From: Halorubrum aquaticum
GTDB taxonomy: Archaea; Halobacteriota; Halobacteria; Halobacteriales; Haloferacaceae
Reading direction: 5' to 3'
Length of the DNA stretch: 64,000 nt
NCBI RefSeq assembly: GCF_900113615.1
Contig: NZ_FOPZ01000019.1
Span: forward strand, 1 to 64,000
The first letter of the stretch is position 1; each line of letters begins with the position of its first letter. Under the pieces are notes generated by a model, which was given only the letters and a program-made list of their open reading frames with translations, ran no database searches and was not told the origin of the DNA. Below, piece by piece: positions 35,127 through 42,519 of the stretch. A program made the translations under genes and the position numbers.

Positions 35127-35797
35127 GCCGGAGATACGGGGAGACGTGGGTATACGAGAGTCTCGTCGGCGGGATCCCCGGGCTGGCGATCTCGCGACGG
35201 GTCGCCGTCGCGATCCAGTTCGCCCTCTTCGAGGCGGCAGTCCTCGTCCTCGGCTGGTACTACGGGCTGTGGAACGCGGTGCTCGCGGGGACGGTCGCGG
35301 TGCTCGTGGCCGCGGTCGGCAGCGTCGAGATGCACCGGCTCGGCGAGAAGAACCGGCTGTTATCGACGCCGCCGGAGCACAAGCGGCTGCTGTTCGGGTC
35401 GAGCATCGAGATCGTGTTGGGCGTGCTCGCGTTCATCGCGCTCGTGACGTACCTCTTCGTCTGGGACGGGGCGCTGCTCGGGCGGCTGTTCGGCGCGCGT
35501 CCGCCCGCGCCCGTCGTGTACGTGACTCTGCTCGTCCTCTGGGACCTCACCTACCGGATCGGGACCTCCTGGTGGAGCGCGGTCGTCGCGCTCTGGCGAG
35601 CGGTCCACGTCGACTTATCCCCGAACGAGGCCGCGATCGCTCGGCGTCTCGACGCGGAGAACGTCGCGTTCTCGGCGATACAGCTGGGACTGGTTCCGTT
35701 CCTCCTCGAGGAGCCGATCCTGCTCGGCGCGGTCGTCGGGCACGTGCTCGCCGTCGCGGTCGTCTGTTCGGCGGCGATCATCCTCACCCGCGGGTGA
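35123..35797 (+). CDS. Haloarchaeal integral membrane protein
   Basis: A 224-residue protein with five to six helices (e.g. FALFEAAVLVLGWYYGLW, VLAGTVAVLVAAVGSVEM, IEIVLGVLAFIALVTYLFVW, VVYVTLLVLWDLTYRIG, AVVGHVLAVAVVCSAAIIL). A cytosolic loop HRLGEKNRLLSTPPEHKR is basic. No family recognised with certainty. The GTG start overlaps the stop of the SDR gene, so the two products are made together; it may anchor or partner the SDR protein (inference). Confidence 0.7.
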   Translation: MSRRYGETWVYESLVGGIPGLAISRRVAVAIQFALFEAAVLVLGWYYGLWNAVLAGTVAVLVAAVGSVEMHRLGEKNRLLSTPPEHKRLLFGSSIEIVLGVLAFIALVTYLFVWDGALLGRLFGARPPAPVVYVTLLVLWDLTYRIGTSWWSAVVALWRAVHVDLSPNEAAIARRLDAENVAFSAIQLGLVPFLLEEPILLGAVVGHVLAVAVVCSAAIILTRG

Positions 35798-35831
35798 CTC
35801 TCGAACGAACTTCGGAAAAGGCCGGGGCGTC

Positions 35832-36005
35832 TCAGTCGCCTTTCATCTCCTGGAACTTGTCGAGGAGTGCCTCCGCGGAGTCGCCGGAGTCGTACGTGAG
35901 GGAACCCGAATACTCCGGTCGCTCGGCGTCGAAATCTGCGTCGACGGCACTCGTCTTCTGCTCACGACGCTCGTGTTCCGCTTCGTCATAGGCACCCATT
36001 GACAT
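35832..36005 (-). CDS. DUF5786-family small protein
   Basis: A 57-residue protein starting MSMGAYDEAEHERREQKTS and ending SAEALLDKFQEMKGD. It matches the haloarchaeal family I know as DUF5786: a charged N-terminus, a central SGSLTYDSGDS strand and a C-terminal amphipathic helix. Function unknown; small abundant proteins of this sort are often regulatory. It has its own A/T-rich upstream region (36010-36075, with ATGATATTTCAACG). An internal ATG at 35999 is the other possible start. Confidence 0.8.
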   Translation of the reverse strand: MSMGAYDEAEHERREQKTSAVDADFDAERPEYSGSLTYDSGDSAEALLDKFQEMKGD

Positions 36006-36150
36006 GGTACGCCCTCACTTAGCAACTCTCGTACATATACCTGTCGGCGAATTCGCGTACGTTTCTCATTCATGATATTTCAACGGTCGACCGTCGACGT
36101 GTCGACCGATCCACCGGAAACCCTTAGCCGAGGCGTGCGGTAGCGAACGC

Positions 36151-37200
36151 GTGGCACAACCGCTCCGATTCAGGCGCGCGCCCGGCCGGTGGGACGCGAA
36201 CCGGGTCCGCTCGCGGATCGAACGCCCGCTCGACGAGAACCTCGGCGCGACCGCGAGCGATCCGTGGTACAAGCCGCCGTCGCGGTTCGACGCCCGGCGC
36301 TTCGACATGGACGACGGCTCGTGGGCGCTGTTCTGTTGGACCGACGACGACCCCGACCCGCCGGCGGACGCGAGCGGCGGCCCCGCCGGCTACTGGCTCG
36401 GCAACACGGAGACGCCGAGCGACCTCTGGCGAACGGAGAAGTACGGCTTCGATGAGGTCGCCTATCCCGTCTCCAGATGGGCCCAGCGCGAACTGCTCGC
36501 GGGGCTTCACGACGACGAGCCCTGGCTCGCCGACTACCCGCACGTCTCGTGGTTCTTCCTGCCGGTGTTCTGCTCGAAGGACGGCGCGGAGACGACCCGG
36601 GCGTTCTTCCGCGACCACGCCGCCGGCTTCCCCGACGCGACCCGCGAGGAGGGAACCGGCTACGTCGAGCGGCTCCTTCACCCCGGGACCCTCGACGAGT
36701 ACCGCGAGACGATGGCGGGCAAGCTCGGCACGTCGACGTCGATGGACCTCGTGCGGATGAGCGCGACCGTCGCGGAGTTCACGGCCGCGAAGCTCCTCTC
36801 GGACGCGGGGTACGCGATCGTTCCCGAGATCGAGGTGACGACCGGCCACTCGCTCGACTTCCGCGCGACCGACCCGGACACGGGAACCGCCTCGCTCGTC
36901 GAGGTGACCCGCCCGCAGCCGGTCGCGACCCGGGCGGCGAGCGGTCCGGTCGCCGCCGTCCGCGACACGGTCGAGACGAAGACCAGCGGCCAGCTGGAGG
37001 CACACGGCGGCGGTGCGACCCTCTTCGTCGACTGCTCGTCGTTCCCCGACGACGACTGGGCGGCGGTCCGCGCGGCGCAGCCGGACGTCCGCCACCGGCC
37101 CGCGGTCGTCCTCCGCGCCCGGCCGAGCGGCCGGATCGAGGCCTACCGGAAGGGGTCGGTGCCGCTGGACCTCTCCCCGGCGGTCGAGTGGATCGACTGA
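36151..37200 (+). CDS. Conserved haloarchaeal protein, DUF5784-like
   Basis: A 349-residue protein with a GTG start. The N-terminal half is Trp/Phe-rich (GSWALFCWTDDD, PHVSWFFLPVFCSKDG). The C-terminal half contains a restriction-endonuclease-like pattern: AAKLLSDAGYAIVPEIEVTTGHSLDFRATDPD...SLVEVTRPQ, i.e. E, then D and ExT as in PD-(D/E)xK nucleases, without the usual Lys. I recall it as DUF5784. A nuclease-like or DNA-binding role is possible but unproven. It points into repeat copy C. Confidence 0.7.
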   Translation: MAQPLRFRRAPGRWDANRVRSRIERPLDENLGATASDPWYKPPSRFDARRFDMDDGSWALFCWTDDDPDPPADASGGPAGYWLGNTETPSDLWRTEKYGFDEVAYPVSRWAQRELLAGLHDDEPWLADYPHVSWFFLPVFCSKDGAETTRAFFRDHAAGFPDATREEGTGYVERLLHPGTLDEYRETMAGKLGTSTSMDLVRMSATVAEFTAAKLLSDAGYAIVPEIEVTTGHSLDFRATDPDTGTASLVEVTRPQPVATRAASGPVAAVRDTVETKTSGQLEAHGGGATLFVDCSSFPDDDWAAVRAAQPDVRHRPAVVLRARPSGRIEAYRKGSVPLDLSPAVEWID

Positions 37201-37217
37201 GCCCGCCAAAACGTACC

Positions 37218-37705
37218 ACGTCGGTCAGTATACCGCCTTTTGTCGTCGGGTAACGACCGATCTCCTGAGCGGTGGCACGCCTCCGAGCGCCCGAAGGGGG
37301 CGAGGAGCCCGTGAGGGAGTTGCGAGCGCTTGAAAAGCGCGAGCAACGAGGCTGGGGAGGTGTGAGGTGCGGGTGCGGCGCTGTGCGGGGTGGGAATCAA
37401 AGGGGCAGTCGCCGGCGGCTTCGCCGCCGGCTGCCAGAGGCGCGGAGCGCCTCGCTGTCGCGAGGGCGACGGCGGCCGAAGTAAGCACCGCAGCGAGCGA
37501 AGCTCTCTCGTCATCGCCAGAAATCGGAGATTTCTGGCGAGCAGTCAGAACGCGACGCGTTCTGACGACATCACGAAAGGCGCAAAGCACCTTTCGAACG
37601 ACAACGAGGCCCCCGAGCCGTCGCGGCTGGGGCTTTGGACGTGTTCACCGCGCCGGCAACCGTCTCCCATTCATCACCCCGATCTCCATCGAAACGTCCG
37701 TACCA
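37218..37705 (+). repeat. Hairpin-array element, copy C
   Basis: A near-complete copy. The left flank (GGTCAGTATACCGCC) and right flank (CCATCGAAACGTCCGT, about 37686) match copy B. The core is at 37347-37372. The paired blocks are TCAAAG-GGG-CAGTCGC (37397-37412) and GCGGCTG-GGG-CTTTGG (37623-37638). Hairpins between them: 37411-37432, 37437-37453, 37514-37540 (12-bp perfect stem, 3-nt loop), 37544-37566 and 37574-37596. The first two are copy B's cassette in inverse orientation. No gene is supported in 37201-37795. Confidence 0.87.
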
Positions 37706-37795
37706 CTAGCACGCTCGATCGAGCAGTAGGATCGCCGACTCACGGGGTGAGACATCCGGTAGGAATCACCACCCGGCGGACGAACGGAGTCGAAC

Positions 37796-38284
37796 TCAGT
37801 CGCCGTCGCCGTCCCCGCCCTCGGCGTGACTTCCGTCGTCAGCATCGTCCTCGTCGTCAGCAGCGTCCCCGCCGTCGTCCCCCTCGTACATCCGGCGCGT
37901 CAGTTCGCGCGCCTCCTCGACGGCGGCGGCCGTCTCGGGGTCCATCCCGCCGGAACCGCCGCCGTGACCGCCGCCGTGCTCGTGGGCGGAACCGTGCCCG
38001 TGCGCGTGACCCTCGTGACCATCGTGACCACCGATCCCGGCGTCCACCGCCGGCCGGCCGCGGTCGGTCGTGTCCTCGAACACCTCGTGGTACTCGGCGG
38101 GCTCGGCGTGGCCGACGACCTCCTCCGCGAGCCCCGCGGGGTCGGCCGTCCGCCAGTCGGGGGCGTGGTCGTCGAGCCACGCCTCGTGGTCGTCGCCGTG
38201 GAGCATCGCCGTGAACGCGAGGTGGTGCGCCAAGTGCTCGCCGTCGCGCTGCGGGGTCGCACACACCGGACACGCGTATCCCAT
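37796..38284 (-). CDS. DUF5810-like zinc-binding protein
   Basis: A 162-residue protein. It begins [30 protein letters not shown], a C2H2-like zinc site (CxxC then HxxxH). From about 95 a His/Gly-rich loop ([23 protein letters not shown]) could bind metal, then a helix ([17 protein letters not shown]) and an Asp-rich tail. The family is the haloarchaeal DUF5810 as I recall. Function unknown; a nucleic-acid-binding or metal-storage role is possible. Divergent from the eIF2gamma gene. Confidence 0.8.
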   Translation of the reverse strand: MGYACPVCATPQRDGEHLAHHLAFTAMLHGDDHEAWLDDHAPDWRTADPAGLAEEVVGHAEPAEYHEVFEDTTDRGRPAVDAGIGGHDGHEGHAHGHGSAHEHGGGHGGGSGGMDPETAAAVEEARELTRRMYEGDDGGDAADDEDDADDGSHAEGGDGDGD

Positions 38285-38403
38285 TCGTGTCGCCGGATAC
38301 GGGCGTGAGCGGTAAATCGGCGTCGGAAGGGCGTCGCCCGCTCGGACGGACACGGGGCGACCCGGATCGGGGGGATGGGGGTCCTGACGCCACCATAACA
38401 GCA

Positions 38404-38463
38404 ACTTTATCACTCGCACGGGGCGAAAATCCGGGTAAGACTGCTCCGTTAGGAGGAAACACA
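38404..38463 (+). promoter_or_regulatory. eIF2gamma promoter and Shine-Dalgarno leader
   Basis: A TATA-like ACTTTATC (38403-38410) lies about 55 nt before the GTG start, leaving a short leader that contains TAGGAGGAAA (about 38449-38458), a strong Shine-Dalgarno sequence 7 nt before GTG. Leadered translation contrasts with the leaderless starts seen for pgi, mutS and thrB. Confidence 0.65.
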
Positions 38464-39708
38464 GTGACCCAAGCCAACACACAACCGGAGGTGAACATCG
38501 GTCTCGTCGGTCACGTCGACCACGGGAAGACGACGCTCGTACAGGCGTTGTCCGGCTCGTGGACCGACCAGCACAGCGAGGAGATGAAACGCGGGATCTC
38601 GATCCGGCTCGGGTACGCGGACGCGACGTTCCGCCGCTGTCCCGGCGTCGACGAGCCCGAGTGTTACACGACCGAGGAGGAGTGTCCCGACGGTTCCGAG
38701 AGCGAGCCGCTGCGGACCGTCTCGTTCGTGGACGCGCCCGGCCACGAGACGCTGATGGCGACGATGCTCTCGGGCGCGTCGATCATGGACGGGGCCGTCC
38801 TCGTCGTGAGCGCGACGGAGGACGTCCCGCAGGCACAGACCGAGGAACACCTGATGGCGCTCGACCTCATCGGGATCGAGAACATCGTCATCGCCCAGAA
38901 CAAGGTGGACCTCGTCGACCGCGACCGTGCCGTCGACAACTACGAGCAGATCCAGGAGTTCGTCGAGGGGACCGTCGCGGAGGGCGCGCCCATCGTCCCC
39001 GTCTCGGCGGGACAGGAGGTCAACCTCGACCTGCTCATCCAGGCGATCGAATCGGAGATCCCGACGCCCGAGCGCGACCCCGACGAGGACGCCCGGATGT
39101 TCGCGGCCCGCTCGTTCGACATCAACCGTCCGGGCGCGACCGCGGACGAGCTGAAAGGCGGCGTCGTCGGCGGCTCGCTCGTTCAGGGCGAGCTGTCGGT
39201 CGGCGACGGCCTCGAGATCCGCCCCGGCCGCGAGGTCGAGGAGGAGGGGCAGACCGAGTGGCGATCCCTCGAGACCTCGATCCGGTCGCTTCAGGCGGGC
39301 AGCAACGACGTCGAGAGCGCCCGTCCGGGCGGCCTGCTCGGCGTCGGAACTGGACTCGACCCGAGCCTGACGAAGGGCGACGCGCTCGCCGGGCAGGTCG
39401 CCGGCGAGCCCGGAACGCTCCCGCCGACCCGACACGAGTTCGAGATGCAGGTCGACCTCCTCGACCGCGTCGTCGGCAAGGAGGACGACGAGAGCGGCGA
39501 GAGCGACATCGAGGAGATCTCGACGGGCGAACCACTCATGTTGACCGTCGGCACCGCGACCACCGTCGGAGCCGTGACGAGCGCGCGCGACGACGAGTGT
39601 GAGGTCAGCCTCAAGCGACCGGTATGCGCCGAGGAGGGCGCACAGATCGCGATCAACCGCCGCGTCGGCGCGCGATGGCGGCTGATCGGCGTCGGGACGC
39701 TGTCGTAA
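38464..39708 (+). CDS. eif2g: Translation initiation factor aIF2 gamma subunit
   Basis: A 414-residue GTPase that carries initiator tRNA to the small ribosomal subunit with the alpha and beta subunits. G1 is [10 protein letters not shown] (16-25), G3 is DAPGHE and G4 is NKVD. A zinc-knuckle region, [19 protein letters not shown], lies after switch 1. Domains II and III (beta barrels) follow to the C-terminus. An acidic loop ([13 protein letters not shown]) lies in domain III. GTG start chosen from the Shine-Dalgarno sequence and family alignment. First gene of the conserved archaeal cluster that runs to 44364. Confidence 0.95.
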   Translation: MTQANTQPEVNIGLVGHVDHGKTTLVQALSGSWTDQHSEEMKRGISIRLGYADATFRRCPGVDEPECYTTEEECPDGSESEPLRTVSFVDAPGHETLMATMLSGASIMDGAVLVVSATEDVPQAQTEEHLMALDLIGIENIVIAQNKVDLVDRDRAVDNYEQIQEFVEGTVAEGAPIVPVSAGQEVNLDLLIQAIESEIPTPERDPDEDARMFAARSFDINRPGATADELKGGVVGGSLVQGELSVGDGLEIRPGREVEEEGQTEWRSLETSIRSLQAGSNDVESARPGGLLGVGTGLDPSLTKGDALAGQVAGEPGTLPPTRHEFEMQVDLLDRVVGKEDDESGESDIEEISTGEPLMLTVGTATTVGAVTSARDDECEVSLKRPVCAEEGAQIAINRRVGARWRLIGVGTLS

Positions 39709-39709
39709 C

Positions 39710-40120
39710 GTGTCCGACGAGAACCCCGAGGGCGAGACGCGCCCCGTCGTCGCGCTCGACGCGAGCGCGCTGATGGCCCCGGTCGAGGCGAACGTCCGGC
39801 TGTTCGAGGAGCTCGACCGGCTCCTCGGGAGCTACGATCCGGTCGTGCCCTCGTCGGTCGTCGAGGAACTCGACGGGATCGGATCGGGCGCGGGGAAGGC
39901 GGCGACCGCGGCGAGCGTCGGCGCGGACCTCGCGGACCGGGCCCGGACGGTCGAGGTCGACGGGGCGTACGCGGACGACGCGCTCGTCGATCTCGCTCGA
40001 GCGGGCCGGGCCGGGTACGTGGTAACGCTCGATAGACCCCTCGTGGAACGGGTACTGGACGCGGACACACCGGTAATCTGTTTACGGGGGCGGAACACAC
40101 TCACGGTAACGGACCCGTAG
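39710..40120 (+). CDS. PIN-domain protein
   Basis: A 136-residue PIN-type ribonuclease fold. Acidic metal ligands are seen in VVALDASALM, VVEELDG and VTLDRPL. Its fixed position after aIF2gamma in archaea suggests an Fcf1/Utp24-like or other RNA-processing role rather than a toxin, and no antitoxin gene lies beside it. GTG start 2 nt after the upstream stop, so translationally coupled. Confidence 0.85.
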   Translation: MSDENPEGETRPVVALDASALMAPVEANVRLFEELDRLLGSYDPVVPSSVVEELDGIGSGAGKAATAASVGADLADRARTVEVDGAYADDALVDLARAGRAGYVVTLDRPLVERVLDADTPVICLRGRNTLTVTDP

Positions 40121-40269
40121 CGGAGACGGGAAGACGGGCATCGGCGGCCGATCGGGTCGGCGACCGCCCGCGATCGGAAAGGCACCGGCGGAGAAACGAC
40201 GGACGAGAACGCGCGAGCGGACGACGGACGCGACACGCGGACACACGCGATCACACAAACCCCACGCAC

Positions 40270-40851
40270 ATGTACAAACGAGTTCGACTCAAGGACACGG
40301 TCGAGGTCCCGCCGGAGCATCTGGCGGACGTCACCGACGAACGGGTGAAGGCCCTGCTTCAGGACAAGCTGGAAGGACGAATGGACGAGGACGTCGGCAG
40401 CGTCGTGAGCGTCATCGAGGTCCACGACATCGGCGAGGGCGCGGTCCTCCACAACCGTCCCGGCGTCTACTACGAGGCCGAGTTCGACGCGCTCACCTTC
40501 GACCCCGACATGCAGGAGGTCGTCGACGGGACCGTCGTCGAGACGGTCGAGTTCGGCGCGTTCGTCGGGATCGGGCCGGTGGACGGGCTGCTCCACGTCT
40601 CGCAGATCACCGACGAGTACCTCACCTTCGACGGGGCGAACCAGCAGCTGGCCTCCTCGGACTCGGATAAGAGCCTCGGCGTCGACGACGCGGTCCGGGT
40701 GCGGGTCGTCACGAAGAGCGTCGACGAGCGGAACCCCCGCGACTCGAAGATCGGGCTCACCGCCAAGCAGCCGGGGCTCGGTAAACACGACTGGCTCGAG
40801 AGCGACCGCCGGCGGCGAGCCGAGGCGGGCACGACCGGGGAGGACGACTGA
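40270..40851 (+). CDS. rpo7: RNA polymerase subunit Rpo7 (E')
   Basis: A 193-residue subunit of archaeal RNA polymerase, forming the stalk with Rpo4. The N-terminal RNP-like domain starts MYKRVRLKDTVEVPPEHL, and the S1 RNA-binding domain covers about 80-165 (GTVVETVEFGAFVGIGPVDGLLHVSQITDEY). An acidic tail ends the protein. Its stop overlaps the spt4 start (TGATGG), so the two are co-translated, as in most archaea. Confidence 0.95.
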   Translation: MYKRVRLKDTVEVPPEHLADVTDERVKALLQDKLEGRMDEDVGSVVSVIEVHDIGEGAVLHNRPGVYYEAEFDALTFDPDMQEVVDGTVVETVEFGAFVGIGPVDGLLHVSQITDEYLTFDGANQQLASSDSDKSLGVDDAVRVRVVTKSVDERNPRDSKIGLTAKQPGLGKHDWLESDRRRRAEAGTTGEDD

Positions 40852-41048
40852 TGGCGGAGGATCGGCTCGCGTGCCGCGAGTGCCACTACGTCAACGACCC
40901 GGACGCACAGACCTGCGAGCTCTGCGGCTCCTCCTCGCTGACGGAGGACTGGGCCGGATACGTCATCGTCACGAACCCCGAGGAGAGCCAGATCGCGGAG
41001 GAGATGAACGTCTCGAAGCCGGGCTCGTACGCGCTGAAGGTCCGGTAG
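40851..41048 (+). CDS. spt4: Transcription elongation factor Spt4 (Rpo E'')
   Basis: A 65-residue zinc-ribbon protein. The metal ligands are CRECHY (CxxC) and CELCGS (CxxC). The rest, LTEDWAGYVIVTNPEESQIAEEMNVSKPGSYALKVR, matches Spt4, which binds Spt5 and increases processivity of RNA polymerase. It overlaps rpo7 by one base. Its stop codon lies inside the first unit of a short repeat. Confidence 0.95.
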   Translation: MAEDRLACRECHYVNDPDAQTCELCGSSSLTEDWAGYVIVTNPEESQIAEEMNVSKPGSYALKVR

Positions 41049-41090
41049 TCACCGAAGGTTCCGTAGTCACCGAAGATCCGGTAGTCGCCG
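41042..41090. repeat. Short 17-19 bp tandem repeat at spt4 3' end
   Basis: Three imperfect copies of CCGGTAGTCACCGAAGGTT follow each other from 41042. The first contains the spt4 stop codon. The unit is not a clear terminator, since no T-tract follows. It may be a duplication of the gene's end. 41091-41216 holds no gene; the promoter of the kinase at 41217 must lie there. Confidence 0.7.
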
Positions 41091-41216
41091 CGACGCCACG
41101 TCGCCGCCGAAACCGTCCGGATCCGCTCTGCCGAGTTCGCGGAGTCCTCCGCGTGCCACGCCACGGCTGGCGCACGATCACACGATTCTTCATACGACGA
41201 CGCCGTACGGGTCGGT

Positions 41217-41825
41217 ATGCCGAACCCGATCCTCACCCTTCCCGACTCGCTTCGTGACGCGTTCAAAGAGCCGATGGGTCCGGTGACGACCGACGCCGAC
41301 ACGCTGCTCGCGGCCGCGGCCGAAACCCGCGAGGAGTACGGCAGACCCGACGCGCCGGTCGTCGCCGTCGGCGACGTCGTCACGTATCACCTCCGGGAGG
41401 CGGGCCGCGTTCCGGACATCGCGCTCGTCGACGGGAAGACCGAGCGGGAAGCCGTCCGGACGGAGGTATCGGAGGCGCTCGCCGCCGGGAGGGAGAAACG
41501 CGTGACCGTCGAGAATCCAGCGGCGACGCTCACGGTCGCGCTTCTCGAGGCGCTCGCCGATGCGCTCGCGGACCCCGATCCCGTCACGATCGAGGTCGAC
41601 GGCGAGGAGGACCTCGCCGCGCTGCCGGCCATCCTCGCGTCTCCCGACGGCGCGAGCGTCGTGTACGGCCAGCCCGGCGAGGGGATGGTTCGGGTCGAAG
41701 TCTCGCCGGAGAGCCGGGAGCGGGCCCGCGAACTCTTCGAGGGGCTCGACGGCGACGTCGACGGCGCGTTCGACGCGCTCGGAGCGAGTTCCGGGTCCGA
41801 CTCGACGGAGGAGGAACCCCGATAG
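41217..41825 (+). CDS. GTP-dependent dephospho-CoA kinase
   Basis: A 202-residue protein of the DUF359 family, shown in Thermococcus to phosphorylate dephospho-CoA with GTP, the last step of archaeal coenzyme A synthesis. Conserved parts: VVAVGDVVTYHLREAGRVPDIALVDGKTEREAV (about 43-75), VENPAATLT and VTIEVDGEEDLAALPAILASPDGASVVYGQPGEGMV. The last 30 residues are a Ser/Glu-rich tail. It is in its usual place between spt4 and the S24e gene. Confidence 0.9.
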   Translation: MPNPILTLPDSLRDAFKEPMGPVTTDADTLLAAAAETREEYGRPDAPVVAVGDVVTYHLREAGRVPDIALVDGKTEREAVRTEVSEALAAGREKRVTVENPAATLTVALLEALADALADPDPVTIEVDGEEDLAALPAILASPDGASVVYGQPGEGMVRVEVSPESRERARELFEGLDGDVDGAFDALGASSGSDSTEEEPR

Positions 41826-42201
41826 CGACGACGGGTCCTCGATGCGGGCGACGGATCCTCGATGAGGAGTATGGTGGCGACGATCCCCGACGGCGGTTCA
41901 CGTCACGGATTCGGTCCGGAGCGGAAGTGTTCGTACCCGATCGAGAGGTTCCGTATCGGACCGAGGATCACCGTACCGGAGCGGGTTTCACGGCGTTGAC
42001 GCCGAGAGTTCCAGTGGAAGAGCAGGGGTTCGAGAGAACGGACGTGAACCGACCGAGCGGGAACGAACGACCGGGCGCGACCGACCGGGGGAAGCGACCG
42101 ACCGGATGGGAACGCCGCTTCCGGGAGAACCCTCCGGACGGCCCTCCACACGCTTCGAAATCCTTTTACAGCGTTCGGGGGGTAGTACACGTAACTGAAC
42201 C
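41826..42201. other. Gene-free stretch before rps24e
   Basis: Without a supported gene. It begins with a direct repeat of a GGGTCCTCGATGCGGGCGAC-like sequence (about 41833-41865). Near its right end ATCCTTTTACAG (about 42160) is a plausible TATA box for rps24e, 40 nt before the ATG. GC is lower than in the neighbouring genes. Confidence 0.6.
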
Positions 42202-42507
42202 ATGGACGTCGACATCATCTCCGAGGAAGAAAACCCCATGTTGCACCGGACGGACATCCGATTCGAGACGGTCCACGACGAGGCCACCCCCTCCCGGCTC
42301 TCGGTCCGCGACTCGCTCGCCGCCAAGCTCGACAAGGCCTCCGAGGAGGTCGTCGTTCACGAACTCGACACGAAGTTCGGCATGCGCAAGACGGTCGGCT
42401 ACGCGAAGGTGTACGACTCCGCCGCGGACGCGCTCGACGTCGAACAGGACTACATGCTCGAGCGGAACAAGATCGGTGCCGAGGGCGACGACGGCGAAGA
42501 GGCCTGA
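42202..42507 (+). CDS. rps24e: Ribosomal protein S24e
   Basis: A 101-residue small-subunit ribosomal protein. MDVDIISEEENPMLHRTDIRFETVHDEATPSR and FGMRKTVGYAKVYDSAADALDVEQDYMLERNKI are the S24e hallmarks. The C-terminal acidic end (GDDGEEA) is typical of haloarchaea. In many haloarchaea a small S27ae gene follows directly; here only 12 nt separate it from the Kae1-Bud32 gene. Confidence 0.95.
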   Translation: MDVDIISEEENPMLHRTDIRFETVHDEATPSRLSVRDSLAAKLDKASEEVVVHELDTKFGMRKTVGYAKVYDSAADALDVEQDYMLERNKIGAEGDDGEEA

Positions 42508-42519
42508 ACCGCCGATCGA

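Noticed and set aside
39710-40120. PIN-domain gene as a toxin of a toxin-antitoxin pair
   Set aside because: No small antitoxin gene is adjacent and the position beside aIF2gamma is a conserved archaeal housekeeping context.
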